Shown here one piece after another: positions 35,110 to 46,439 of a stretch of DNA of 64,000 bases. The first letter of the stretch is position 1. Every line of letters begins with the position of its first letter. The notes beneath the pieces were generated by a model. The model did no database searches, was not told where the DNA came from, and was given only the letters and a program-made list of their open reading frames with translations. Both the position numbers and the translations under genes were made by a program. Origin of the DNA: Tiliqua scincoides (Eukaryota; Chordata; Lepidosauria; Squamata; Scincidae); NCBI RefSeq assembly GCF_035046505.1, contig NC_089822.1, positions 44,557,159 through 44,621,158 on the forward strand, in the 5' to 3' direction.

Positions 35110-36400
35110 TCTCCCACCCTACCATGCAGTGCAGCCTCAGTTGGTGCAGCTGCACACTACAACGTGGAACGGGAGAATTGGGGCAAAAGGCAAATACTAC
35201 AAAAATACAGGGAAGTGGTTCCCAAGTTGTACGGCTGTGGGGTCAATGGGGTCAGTGTCTGCCTGTAATTTTTGCACCTAGCCTGCCTAGATTGGTAGCT
35301 GTATAGGTCAAGTCTTTGTTTAACCACTGCAGAAATCCCAATTCTGCACTTTGTACAGACAACTTTCCTGATGCCACCCATGTCCTATTGACCAGTTGGC
35401 ATTCCACTAACTCACAAATAAAATATTTATTTTTGAGCACGCACCCTTTTGCCACCACATTTTGTAAGGCATATAAGCAGTACATTATTAAAATAGTATT
35501 GTAATGTATGCAAGGAAGTCAAGTGCGGCCGGGTTTATTTATAGAAACCTTAACAAATAACCCAACCCAAGATTGAAATACTGCATGAAGCTCAATGTCT
35601 ACATTCTGGCTGCCAGTCTTGCCAAAGCTGATGTCACTTTCAAAATACTGTGATTTATACCCAAACCTGTATACAGCTTATAACAACGATTTACATTTTC
35701 CACTGGCAATGCAGTCATAAATCTGGACTCAGTTAGATTAGGAACAATGATGCTGAATGATTCAATACCTGAGAGTAAAAGTGGCATATTATCCCGCCAA
35801 TTCCCAGCTCCTTCTGGTTTGCATCCAAATCTGGCCTGACCCACGTCTGTGAGTTGGAACTGAATATGTACAAGCTGACAAAAGTCATTGATAACTGGCA
35901 GGCCTATGGTGTTCAGTCTTCCCTAGACTGTCGGGGTATTTATTCTCAGCCTTGGGGTGCTACTAGGATCTGTTACGGTGCCTGAACATCAGACTATAGC
36001 AGTAGCCAAGGGCATTTTCTGTTGGCCAATGCTCTAGTTATATAGCAATACGGATGACTTGCCTAGAGGTTAGACATTCCATTATGCGCAAAGACTTCCT
36101 GGTAGCACACCTGACGTAGCCACACCCTACTAGCAATGCACTGCTGAAGCCATGCCCTCACCCTTGCAAGATTAAATGCTGCATACAAAAATGGAGATCT
36201 ATCCTCCTCATGACTGGAACCCTGGAATGTCCTATGTTAATCTTTAAGTACAACTTGTTAGCATTGGGATTTGGCCCCTGAAATGTACTCCAGATGGGAA
36301 CATATCCTAGGTGCACCTGTAGAATGTCTCCATTATTTCTAACATTTTAAAGCTGGAATTCTCTACTGCAAGAAGCTCTCAAAGATGCAGATGCAGCCTT
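35110..36400. other. Unassigned DNA with one long minus-strand frame
   Basis: A minus-strand frame is open from about 35958 to 35600 (~119 codons), containing GQARFGCKPEGAGNWRDN and VENVNRCYKLYTGLGI. I do not recognise it. No strong splice donor follows, and no repeat motif explains it. Confidence 0.25.
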
Positions 36401-36407
36401 CTAGGGC

Positions 36408-36942
36408 TGCAATCCTATACCCACTTTCGTGGGAGTAACAACTCAATCCTGAGCTTCCCAGGGCTGCAGAGGCACCAAAGTGGATACTGCTGCATCCAGC
36501 TGGGCTGGGAAGCAGCATCAGAGCTACATGGGGTAAGGAAGCTTAAAGGTCAGGCCTCCTCAATGGGCCTCCTTGGATCTGTGCCAGCTGTTGAGCCGGT
36601 GCACATTCAAGAAGACCAGTGTTGGGTCTCCTGGGCTTGGAGGGGGGTCCGGTTATGGCAGTATGAACTGCTGCCATCTCCACCCCCCTCCAGACCTGCT
36701 CCTTCCCCACCAAGCCTTCCCCCTGCCCTCTTCTGCTCCGGAATGCCTCCCCCTCCTACCCAGGCTTACCTCTCCATTTCCTGGCACTCAACCGGAGCTC
36801 TGGGCGGTGGTTGGTGGTCATCATGCTGAGCCTTCTCTGGCACTGGATTGGCAGAGTCTGTCACAGGCGTGCTTTATGAAACATTTGCGACAGTGCATGC
36901 TGGTGCCAGGCCGTTGCATGTCGCATAGGATCAGACCCTAAG
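36408..36942 (+). repeat. Hairpin-core dispersed repeat, long copy
   Basis: It starts CTGCAATCCTATACCCAC. It has the hairpin GGATCTGTGCCAGC…GCCGGTGCACATTC near 36575-36610, a pyrimidine tract, and the end motif GTGCTTTATGAAACATTTGC. It closes with CATAGGATCAGACCC, which mirrors the start. Confidence 0.5.
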
Positions 36943-36967
36943 TCTCATTGAACTTGAATGGTTTGTC

Positions 36968-37113
36968 TGGTTGGCAACCTTCAGTCTCTAAAGATTATGG
37001 TATAAGCCTACAGCACCTGGTATTCCCAGGCGGTCTCCCATCCAAGTACTAACCAGGCCTGACCCTGCTTAGCTTCCAAGATCAGACAAGATCGGGCATG
37101 TGCAGGGTAACAG
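36968..37113 (-). mobile_element. 5S-rRNA-derived SINE, copy 2
   Basis: Same structure as copy 1: altered 5' lead, 5S body with GTACTTGGATGGGAGACCGC, and tail ATACCATAATCTTTAGAGAC, TGAAGGTTGCCAACC. Confidence 0.9.
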
Positions 37114-37119
37114 TTGCTG

Positions 37120-38830
37120 CACTAAATTTGGTGGGGCTTATTTCTGATAGGCTTGCACTGTAACAAAGGTAGGCTGCCATCAGAACTGGCCCTATAGTTG
37201 CCATGGAATCAGGAATCTTATGGTCTGAAGCTGGGGTCAAGTTTAGCGAGCTACAACGGAGTTAATGAGCTACCGTGGACACTTCTAGAAGAACTCTTTG
37301 GTCAGTGCTTTGCTACTTGCAGCCATATGTAGAATTGCAATGCTGTCCCCCACAGCAGTACATGAGACACATAGTAGTATGAACCCTCCCCGCCAACCAT
37401 GCAGAGATCTAAAATACTGGGGGGAAATCACAATCTGCACTATGGAAAGGAACACCCATTTCCTTCTTAAAATGCTAAAAATATAGTGAAACATGATTTG
37501 GCATGGTTCCAACATAGGGCTTTGGTTCTTGTCAATGATCGTGGAGATTTCACATAAAAAAACTAAAGTTTAAGACAAAAGTGGGGGCATGAGAGCAAAG
37601 GAAATGATATACCGGGGGACTTTGCTGATTAAGACGTGGGCAATTTAATTTCTTCAGGAGTATAAAACTCCAGCATGAATTAATTTACTTCACGCAGAGA
37701 CCTGCTGTTCGCTCTCCTTTCCTCAATCACTGTTTACTTCATGAAATCACCACTCACCTATCCTTTTTGATTATTTAATTTCAGCTGGATTTTCCTATTG
37801 CAATGTTGTTAGTACAGTTAAGCCTCATTCAGCACTTAATATAGAAACACATTACTCAAGGCTGCTGCAGGAGCCCCAGGAATTTTTCAAGTTGGAAACA
37901 CGGCTGTTTTAATACTCTGCTTCCCTGCTTAGCAAAGTATTGTGCTGCCTCTCAATGAGCTCCACTGACTTTGGCCTGAATCAAGATCTGAATGCCTTAT
38001 GACAATGTCACCCCTTGGATAGTTGGAACCCCATCTCTGTAGGAAACTTCTGGCTAACAGCTGCACTTTCTGGATCTGAACACTTCCTTATCTTTATCCT
38101 CCAAAATTGCTGGACCATGTAAGGATTCGGTGCTCTTCTTGAACTCTTGTTACGGTCTGTTTGAGCTTCAGCACCTAGCCATCAAGACCAGGTTGAGTTT
38201 GCTCTATTCTCTTCTCAAGAATGTGACTGGTAATCAGTCTAGCCAGTTACCTTCTGGTCCAAGAATCCTCCAACTTGATGGCCAATTTCTAAATCAACTG
38301 ATTTAGTGCCCATTTGTAAATGTTGTAAGTTTCTGAATAGTTTCAGAGTTGTCCAAGGAGAACACAGGAGAACTTGAACACAGCAATCATGACCCTGTGT
38401 CAAAGAAAATAAATGCTCCAGGATTTGCCATTTCTCAGATCATCAGCTAGGAAGCACCCCATGAGGTAGATCACTCTGTACAATTTATGACCTTATCTTA
38501 TTCCTTCAGAAAAAAACAAATACCAGAGTAGGATTATATTGTCAAAGTGTGCGCCAAACGTACAAGGAACACTTTGGAAAAGAGGAACGACATAGCATTG
38601 TGTGGCAAACAAAATATGATAGGCTATTATTACCAACATCCTGAACCAGGCCCAGGTTTTGCTGGGCTCTGGGGTCCCATCCATGGCACACTGGGAATCC
38701 ATGATTTGCTTGGCAGACCGTTGGCAGAGGCTCCTCTTCCCTTCCTAGTAGAAAAGAAAGGCGGAGAAATGTAAGGGAAAGAAAGAATTGGGGACAAGGT
38801 TTTAACAGAAAATTTGAGGAAAGGAGGGGC
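37120..38830. other. Stretch without recognised features
   Basis: No repeat family, RNA or exon was recognised. Confidence 0.4.
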
Positions 38831-38839
38831 AATTGCAAT

Positions 38840-39005
38840 CCTAGTCCCTGTGCTGCCTGGAGCCAGGACTGCAAAATGCCACCGCCATCCCCCCCCCACC
38901 TTAAAACATCACACCTGTTTTCTGAGAAAACCGGCAATGACATTTTTAGGACTTCTGTAGGCCAGGGGGGCCGTATGTGACCTTCCCGGCCCTCAGAAAG
39001 CCTTT
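38840..39005. mobile_element. hAT-like fragment related to 9192-9657
   Basis: It shares GAAAACCGG, GGCCGGGAAGG in complement, and CGGCCCTCAGAAAGCC with the complete element. It is cut on the right by the 5S SINE. Confidence 0.5.
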
Positions 39006-39010
39006 TTTGC

Positions 39011-39156
39011 TGGTTGGCAACCTTCAGTCTCGAAAGACTATGGTATAAGCCTACAGCACCCAGTATTCCCGGGCAGTCTCCCATCCAAGTACTAACCAGG
39101 CCTGACCCTGCTTAGCTTCCACGATCAGACAAGATCAGGCATGTGCGGGGTAACAG
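39011..39156 (-). mobile_element. 5S-rRNA-derived SINE, copy 3
   Basis: Same structure and orientation as the copies at 30.6 and 36.9 kb. It keeps the tail GTCTTTCGAGACTGAAGGTT. It is followed at 39173-39211 by three 14-bp tandem units (CTACAYTGAAAGC-type). Confidence 0.9.
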
Positions 39157-39565
39157 CTAGGGTTACCCCAGCTACATTGAAAGCCTACACTGAAAGCCTA
39201 CATTGAAAGCCTTTTTTATGACCCTGTAAAGGAACCTTAAGTAAATAAACAAAAAAGTGTGTGTGGGGGGTCTTGGTGGTGCCCCTGCTGGGAGGTACCC
39301 TAGAACATTTGCTTCCCTGATCCCCCAGGTATGCCAGAGGGAAAGGGGCACCATTTAGTGCTCTGCTTCAGGCAGTGAATTGTTGTGAGCTGGCATCATG
39401 GTGCTCGAGCCACGGTGCCTGATCTACCAACGAGCAGAGCAAGTGGCACAAGTTATGAAGGAAATAATCTGTGTGTTCGCTGAGCTTGATGTGAGGGTGG
39501 GGGTGTTCAGGCTGAATTTCTCATACTCTGGTTCTACTCACATTCATCAGAGTTAGGTTTCACTG

Positions 39566-39690
39566 AGGCTGCAATGCTATATGCATTTTCTTGAGAGTAA
39601 GCCTCAATAAACACAAAGGGATTTGCTTCTGAATAGATATGCATCCGATTTTGCTGTGAGGTCAGTGGGACTTACTCCCAAGTCAGTGTG
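39566..39690. repeat. CAATCCTAT-type inverted-repeat element(s)
   Basis: GCTGCAATGCTATATGCA and CTTACTCCCAAGTCAGTG mark one or two degraded units. Confidence 0.45.
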
Positions 39691-39711
39691 CCTCCTCAGT
39701 CATTTATACTT

Positions 39712-39905
39712 AATATTGTTTATTTTATTTTTCACATTTTTAAACTGCCCTTCCTCCAAAGAGCTCAGGGAAGTATACACAGCTGCTCCCCTCCTTTTGT
39801 CCTCACAACAACCTTGTGAGGTCAGTGAGCCTGAGAGAAAGTGACTGGCCCAAGATCACCCAGGAAGCTTCGTGGCTGAGGAGGGATTCGAACCTAGATC
39901 TTCTG
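39712..39905 (-). mobile_element. Sauria-type tRNA-derived SINE
   Basis: The minus strand reads B-box-like GGTTCGAATCCC, then TCAGCCACGAAGC, CTGGGTGATCTTGGGCCAGT, CACAAGGTTGTTGTGAGGAC and a tail CCCTGAGCTCTTTGGAGGAA ending in AT-rich sequence. The A-box end is eroded. Confidence 0.7.
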
Positions 39906-39909
39906 TATT

Positions 39910-41025
39910 TGCCATTTTTTCCTATCCTTTACCTATCTGTTAGTATAAGCCTAGTGGGTGGGGGAGTCAGAAAACTGTCTTGCTTGAGAATAAGTACTTT
40001 AACTCACCTGGAACTGTAACTGATAGGACAGATGTATAAATCAAAAAGAAACACAAGTATTTAAAGTGTACTCATAATTGTTAATTGTTTCCAGAAGTAT
40101 TCATTACTAATGCGATTTTCAAATGCCAACGCAAGAAATTATATTTATTTTTATGAGAAGGGAGAAAAAAAAACATTTTTTTCAGGGGAAAAAAAACCCA
40201 AATCATTGCTGATGAATTATGTGCCACATCTATTGGTAATTCTCTATGAGAACATTTATACTTGAACTTTAGAGATGCTTTCGCAGCAAACAGCCGGAAC
40301 AATTATGATGGATGCATCTGCTTCTCTCAGAAGATGAGACTTATGAATCAAACGCCCACTCTAGTCATGACATCCACGCAGAAGTGCTGTTGCACTCTGG
40401 TCACCTTCCTTGGTTTACCCATGAAGCAGAAAAAGCAAAAAAAACAACAACATGATTTGCTGAGATTCTCAAGTGCCCTCTTAGGCAGTCACAAATAATC
40501 TTTGTGCTGAAATGAAAATCTACAGGATAATATGTCAGAAACTGGTCTTCCTACCGAACAGGTAGACGTCTTTTTCTTGCCATCACCTGGCTTCATAAAC
40601 CTGTAAAGTCCTTGAGGAAATTGCTAGAGGAACGGGGTATTGTCTGAACAATGCGGTGGATGAAACAAGGACCTCTGGAAATATATGACATCTCATTTTT
40701 TAGGCTTTCTCTGATGTAGTAGTGTTGTTGCTTCAGAGATGATTTCAACCTCTCCGGGTGCACTTTGTAATGCCTGTCATACCTTTTTTTTTGTTTTTTT
40801 AAACGGAACAAGTAATATTTCTTATTTGGTTAACTTTTCTTTTTCAGTTAGTTGCAAGACTCATGTTTCTCAAAGCACATTTCAAAACAGATGGAAAGCT
40901 TAAGCAATTCAGTCAAGGAGAAGTGGGGAGAGAAATTGTACAGCTTTATTGCAGTCATTTGCCCAGCGGAGAGCATATTGGATTGGGTGTGTCCACTTTC
41001 TTTCCATGTGGGCTTCTTCCTATAA
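39910..41025. other. Stretch without recognised features
   Basis: Nothing was recognised apart from homopolymer runs near 40165 and 40785. Confidence 0.4.
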
Positions 41026-41029
41026 CCCT

Positions 41030-41205
41030 GGCATAGGAAACTGCCTTGTACTGATGGACCATTGGTCCACCAAACTCAGTATCACCTACACTGATTGGCG
41101 GCAGCACTCCAAGTTCCAGGCAGCGTTTTTGCCTAACCCTACATGCCAGTGCCAAGGACTGGACCTGGGACTTGCTGCATTAAGGCAAGGATGCTTGAGT
41201 TAAAC
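41030..41205 (-). mobile_element. tRNA-derived SINE, nearly complete
   Basis: The complement reads a degraded tRNA-like head (CTTGCCTTAATGCAGCAAGT, CCAGGTCCAGTCC), a body, then CAGTGTAGGTGATACTGAG, GGTGGACCAATGGTCCATC and CAAGGCAGTTTCCTATG. It is the same family as 42604-42759. Confidence 0.6.
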
Positions 41206-41662
41206 CCTTTAAGCATATACAGGTATTTCAGTTATACCTCCATGGGCACTGGTCACTCTAGAATAAGTTTTTCCTAAAATTCCATACCAGACAATACGCA
41301 TGCAGTATCTTATAAGCAACCTGTGTAGGTGGATTTTTTTTTTTCCAAATAGCAAAAAAATTCCTTTGGAGAAGGACCAGCATGTCTATCTACATGAATG
41401 GATGGCCTTATGTACGAGACACCGAAGGGCTACTACCACAGCCTGGGGCTAACAAAAGCAAGGCAGCCACATCTTCTTGTCCAGACTTCTTCAAAATGAA
41501 ACCATTGGAAAATTCATACCACCATCATCTAGAGTCCACCTGTTCTAACCAGAGTTAACTGAACTGGGAGGTTTTATGGCTAGAATCCACTCCACTCAGA
41601 CAAATTTGATGAATAAGAAAATATTCAAGATAGCTTTTGTTTCTAGCAATATTTAGTACTCT

Positions 41663-41752
41663 TGCTGCGCAGTCCTATGCAGGTTTATCCAGAACACCTT
41701 ACTGTGTTCAATGGGGCTCACTGCCAAGAAAGTGGATATAGGATTGTAGCCT
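41663..41752. repeat. CAATCCTAT-type inverted-repeat element
   Basis: GCGCAGTCCTATGCAGG on the left and GGATATAGGATTGTAGCC on the right, around TTCAATGGGGCTCACTGCC. Confidence 0.55.
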
Positions 41753-42603
41753 TTGTTTTTTTTCCCCACTTTAACAAAACATTCAACTGTTCATTACATT
41801 CATTACATTAAAGGAAATGTCCCTTTCAGCAAAGGGATCTTTGTTATATGTATGTACACATACAGTATTTATAGTTTGTTGATAGAATGATTAATCAATT
41901 CCAGCCAGTTAATTTGTTAACTACACATACAGCATCTTCCTCTTGGAATGTTGATGTAAATTCACTTTGTCTAATCAACATCATCATATGTTTCATTACC
42001 ATTTACCAACTGAAATGAAACTGATTCTCAAAGTATTCTTGGATTCCCTGTAGCTTTGGTTAGAAGCCAAAGGAACATATTTTTGGTTCCTGCTCCATTT
42101 GTCTTTGCCAATTTACTGCAAATCTTTAACCGTTTTGCTTATGATTTTAGTAAAAAAAAGTTTATAGAAATGCATGTGCTGCTTATTTGTTCTGGTTAAG
42201 CAGATTGTCAGTGGACATTTTTCCATGCTCGATTCAGGGAAGCAGCAAGTGTGTTGTCTAAATTTAATTCTATTGTAATTGGAATGCATGGGAATCTGCA
42301 CATTGCATTTGATTAAAGCATAAGCAAACTGGCCTTCATCCAACAGTATATATGCACAGCAGTGGGCCACAGCATGCATACTGAAAAGCCCCGGACTGAA
42401 ATGCCCCCTCTAGAAGCATAACTGTGCATGCATTGCTCCAAACACCCCAATTGTCTGTTCAGGATAAGGGAAGGGCCACATTCATTCCTTCCTTTCCTTC
42501 CTTCCTTCACATTTCCAGCCCTGAGAACATTTGTTTACAGGGTTGCTCATGCAGCTAAGAATGGATGCACTGAAGCCTGCTCCTTATTTATAAAATGCCC
42601 AGT

Positions 42604-42759
42604 GGGAGAATGGGCCTGTAGGTCAGTGAGAGAGCATATGCTTTGCATGCAGAAGATCCCAGATTTCATCCCTGACATCTCCAGATAGAGCTGATTAAAG
42701 ACCTTGCCAGAAGACCTGGCAAAGAGCTATGAGCCAGTATAGACAACATGGATCTAGAT
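42604..42759 (+). mobile_element. tRNA-derived SINE, interrupted by a hAT
   Basis: A pol III head (CTGTAGGTCAGTGAGAGAGC, B-box-like CAGATTTCATCCC) and body up to CAGTATAGACAACATGG. The family normally continues with GAGCTAGATGGACC. Here it reads ATCTAGAT, then the hAT, and resumes at 45953 with AGCTTGATGGACAC. So the SINE was the original target. Confidence 0.75.
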
Positions 42760-43057
42760 TAGGGGTGTCCAAACTTTTTTTAAAAATTTATTTTTTTATT
42801 ATTTTCCAAAATAAAAACAAACAACAAATATAAACAAACACATAACAAACACAAACTCAATACACAACACACACACGCACACACACACCATTGGAGGGTG
42901 CAGGCAATCGTATATCAATATATCTAATCAATCAATACATATCTTCTAATCTTGTTCTTCTAGTTTAGCCTCTTAATATCATTTATCTATCATATCAAAT
43001 CTTGTATAATATATCATGTATACAATATATTCATCTAAATGCCCTGTCTTATACATC

Positions 43058-43437
43058 TACAACTTCATTTTCAACCAAGCATAAAATGATCTCCATTGCT
43101 CTATCTGTGTCAGTTTACGCTGTTGATCCAAAGTCTCTGTAAGCCTATCCATTTCCGCCACATTCATTATTGTCTATATTAATTCATCTTTCGTTGGAAT
43201 TTTAATAACTATCCAGTATCTAGCATATAAAATCTTTATAGCAGTTAATATCATAATAACTAAATACACATCATTTTCTTTATCTATAATATCTTTATTA
43301 TATAATATTTCTTTATAATATCTAAGATAATATTAAGCAAATAACTTTTGCAGTTGAAGGAGGACTTTCTTTCGTTTTTGAGGTGAATTTAAGCCATTTA
43401 TGTTGACACAGTAAATACTCCATCCTGCCTTAACCAT
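43058..43437 (-). pseudogene. L1 ORF2 remnant: N-terminal start fused to C-terminal end
   Basis: It starts at ATG 43437-43435 with the endonuclease-domain opening MVKAGWSIYCVNINGLNSPQ followed by KRKKVL, the conserved N-terminal strand of L1 ORF2p. It runs into a stop near 43340 and then reads ILYARYW, IPTKDELI and NVAEMDRLTETL, which belong to the far C-terminus of L1 ORF2p. No catalytic endonuclease or FADD-box reverse-transcriptase segment lies between them. At least three in-frame stops are present. It cannot encode working ORF2p. Confidence 0.8.
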
Positions 43438-43540
43438 CATGTTTCTTTTTACTATTCTCTTTTTGTCTTCTTCTTGTTGCTATCGGTGAGTGCCTCCTTG
43501 CCCCTCTAGTTTCTTCCTTCTCTGATTCCGCAATTGTCTC

Positions 43541-44457
43541 TCAATCATCTGATTTCTTTTCTTCCAGCTCCATTTCTACACTTTCTAGTTCTTTTCTTCT
43601 CAATTCCTCTTCCTCATTTTCTTCATTTCTCATCTCACCTATCATCACTGTTCTCAAAAAATTTTCTGCTTTCATTGTTAAATTTATATTATATCTCTGT
43701 GACTGGAATTGAAAAAAAATACCATCTGGGAGAAGCCATCTATATGGTATTTGCGTTCCTCTTAAAAAATTTGCTAGCTCTTCATATTCTTTTCTCTTCT
43801 TTCTCACTCTCCATGGGACATGTCTCAGAATTTTCACTTTGCTACCCTCCACCATCCATTCCTTTTCCTGTGAGATCTTCAATATTTTATCTCTGTAAAA
43901 AGTTCTGATGAATTTCACATGGATTTCTCTTGGTGGTTCATGTTTTCTTAGATAGAAAGTGCTCACTCTTCTCACTGAGTATCTCCTCTGTTGGCATGTC
44001 GATTCACTCTGATATTAAATCACCAATCAGACGTCGTGTATCTTCCCCTTTCTGTTCTGGTACATTTTGTATTCTCACCACTCGAGCTGCATTCTCCATC
44101 TGAATTTCCATTAAAGTTGCCTCTCCATCATATTGGTTTTGTTCTATCTCCAGTATTCTAGATTGATCTTTTGTTGTTTTTTTCTAATTTTCTAATCTTT
44201 TGTGTATTCTCATCTGCTTGATCTTTAACGGCTTTCGGTTGCACACTAAGATCATTTAGTTGTGTAGTTAAAACATCCAGACTAGCTTGAACCTGTAAAA
44301 ATTGATTTGTGTGCTGCTGTCCCATCATCACTAATTTTTCTATATTGTCTTGTAATGTCTGCTTCCAATCTTTCCCTTTTGGTTCCTCTTGTGTTAGTTT
44401 TCCCAAGCTTGACTCCAGGGCGGGAGTGCCCCTAACTTTCGTTCCTTTTCCTGTCAT
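43541..44457 (-). pseudogene. L1 ORF1 (RNA-binding chaperone), decayed
   Basis: The N-terminal part (44457-44158, 99 codons) has a coiled-coil-like heptad region (NIEKLVMMGQQHTNQFLQVQ then SLDVLTTQLNDL). The middle, in another frame, reads ARVVRIQNVPEQKGEDTRRL, the RRM-like segment. The C-terminal domain (43975-43541, 144 codons) has REIHVKFIRTFYRDKIL, EWMVEGSKVKIL and YEELANFLRGTQIPYRWLLP. Total ~305 codons is close to a normal L1 ORF1p. A frame change and at least one stop separate the parts. ORF1p normally trimerises and coats L1 RNA. Confidence 0.85.
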
Positions 44458-46026
44458 CCTTTTTCTTCCTTCTTATATCTTCTTTCCTGTAAAACTCAAA
44501 TATCTGTTATCACATATATGACTATCAGTTACCCATACATCACATCACATCATCATAAAAAAAAAAAAAAATTCAACTGTTCCCTCATAAAAACCAACAC
44601 AGGGAAATTTTAAATCAAATAAACCTTTGCCTTGCAATGTTTTTTTAACACCACTAGATGTCCTCAGGGTATTGTCCTCCTTACTTCACTTGTCACGTCC
44701 TGTTCTTATCCTTGCAATGTCTTTTTAAATCCACTAGATGCCCCAGATGTTCTATTCTTCTTATTCTGTTATCTTGGTTCTATTGCTTACATTTGTTGCT
44801 ATATCAACCACGTTCTGTTCCAAGAGATAGTCCAAGAGGAATTCAAAACAATGAAACCGCTTTTGCAAAACAAAGAAATGCAGATCTCCAGCCCTCTCCA
44901 CAGGCACTCCAAGATCTCCACAGGAAAACAAAACTGAACCTTTCAAAGCAAAATTTATATTCCAAAACAATTAATTTGTAATCCACCCAGTTTTAGATTT
45001 GTAAAGTTAGAGTTATGCTCTCCTATTTCCATAACAAGCTTGGCAGTTCTCCTCCAAAGCTTCTTCTCATACAAGCAAACGAATGAGCGGAGAAAGCCTC
45101 CCCCCCATCTTCCTCTTCCTAGAGGGGGAAAACCTGCCCCTCCTTCTTCTTCCCTTGGGCAAAGGCTTAATCAGGCAGTCAATTAATCAATCAATGCCAG
45201 ACACACACAGCAGAACAACACTCAGTTCTTCCAAAGTCCTTCCCTGCTTGGGGCCTTCGGCTTAGTTTCAACATGAATCCTCACCAACACCCACACTGAT
45301 GGCTGGGTTCCCTTGGAGAAAAAACAGCCCCTGGCTGGACTCTTCCTCTCTGAAACCATCCACCATCTGTAGGATCGAATCTCTCCTGACCACAAATCTT
45401 CGGATTTCATCAGACCCACAGTTTTTTGGCAGGAAATAGCATGCTTTCCCAAGAGCTTTCAAGAGCTCAGAAAAGCAAGGCCATTCAGTTGCCTCTGGCC
45501 CTACCCCCCATCAGGGGTGTCCAAACTTTTTGGCAGGAGGGCCACATCATCTCTCTGACACTGTGTTGGGGGCCAGGAAAAAAATAATTAATTTACATTT
45601 AAAATTTGGATAAATTTACGTACATTTACATAAATATATTAGAGATGGAACTTTTCTGAATGAATGAAAGTCTTGCAATAGCTCAAGGCCTATATAAAGC
45701 CTTTATGCAAAGTAAGGTTAGCCTTTCCTTTATCGCCACTGCGGCTTCATAGACATGAAACAATAAGCAGCAGAGAAAGCCCTCGGCACACAGCTCAAGC
45801 AAGAAATCGATCAGTCGGCCGTCACGCTGAGAGCAGTTGCCCTGGACTCCAGCAAATCTCCAGTGGGCCAGAGGCTGGGGGCTCCCCACAAATTGAATTG
45901 GGGGTCCCCAAGGGCTGCAAATGGCCCCTGGGTCTGGGTTTGGGCACCTCTGAGCTTGATGGACACAGGCCTATAAAATTGAGGGTCAGAAAAGTTTTTC
46001 CCAAACTTTATGGTGGTTTGATATGT

Positions 46027-46436
46027 ATTTGGGGTGCCGATTCAAAAAATTGCATCCTTTTGCCCTATCACATCTAGTTTTGGAGATATAGTATAGCCTC
46101 ATTAGCGAAAGGTTCAAGCAGCTTCCTCATGAGGAAGCCATGGTGTAGACTTCTTCATGAATTTGGGGTGCCGATTCAAAAAATGGCATCCGTTTTGACC
46201 TGTCTAGTTTTGGAGATATAGTATAGCCTCATTAGTGGATGGTTCAAGCAGCCATGGTGTAGGCTTCCTCATGAGGAAGCTGCTTGAACCATTCACTAAA
46301 GAGGCTATGCCGTGTCTCCAAAACTAGACGTGATAGGGCAAAGCAATGCCATTTTTGGAATCAGCACCCCAAATATACCCAGGGATTGGTGTAACATTTA
46401 AGGACGCAAAATGTGTGTTGGCCTGTGTTATCTGCC
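46027..46436. repeat. Foldback repeat: two direct units and one inverted unit
   Basis: A ~100-bp unit runs GGGTGCCGATTCAAAAAAT, TAGTTTTGGAGATATAGTAT, AGCCTCATTAG, TTCAAGCAGC. It occurs directly at ~46030-46132 and ~46166-46246, then inverted at ~46262-46376, so the region can fold on itself. The palindromic CTTCCTCATGAGGAAG joins units. The right flank (46382-46435) is the sequence that also opens the window. I do not recognise the family. Confidence 0.7.
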
Positions 46437-46439
46437 TCA

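Larger units (their letters stand above)
42780..45512 (-). mobile_element. L1 LINE, both ends present but internally deleted (HAL1-like)
   Basis: It is bounded by a perfect 19-bp target duplication (42761-42779 and 45513-45531), so the insertion is complete at both ends. Reading the minus strand: a ~1.05-kb 5' UTR (45512-44458), ORF1 (44457-43541), a linker, the first ~32 residues of ORF2, then directly the ORF2 C-terminal end, a 3' UTR with a GT-rich stretch and an A-rich tail. Most of ORF2 is missing: nearly all of the endonuclease, the reverse transcriptase and the Cys-rich region. Total length is only 2.73 kb. It resembles ORF1-only L1 derivatives (HAL1) in plan. Confidence 0.9.
42760..45952. 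mobile_element. hAT MITE, CAGGGGTGTCCAAAC family, split by an L1
   Basis: The left terminus (TAGGGGTGTCCAAAC) is at 42760, the body at 45513-45952, and the right terminus TTTGGGCACCTCTG ends at 45952. Flanking 8-mers are ATCTAGAT (42752-42759) and AGCTTGAT (45953-45960), 6 of 8 identical. The hAT lies inside the SINE and is itself split after its first ~20 bases by the L1 at 42780-45512. Confidence 0.85.

Noticed and set aside
38542-39084. 180-codon minus-strand frame
   Set aside because: Runs through a hAT fragment and into a 5S SINE; composition-driven, no family motif.
30648-39156. 5S rRNA genes
   Set aside because: The 5' end is altered and a foreign tail is attached in all three copies; they are SINEs.
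42866-42890. CA-repeat as a separate locus
   Set aside because: It is the GT-rich part of the L1 3' UTR read on the other strand.
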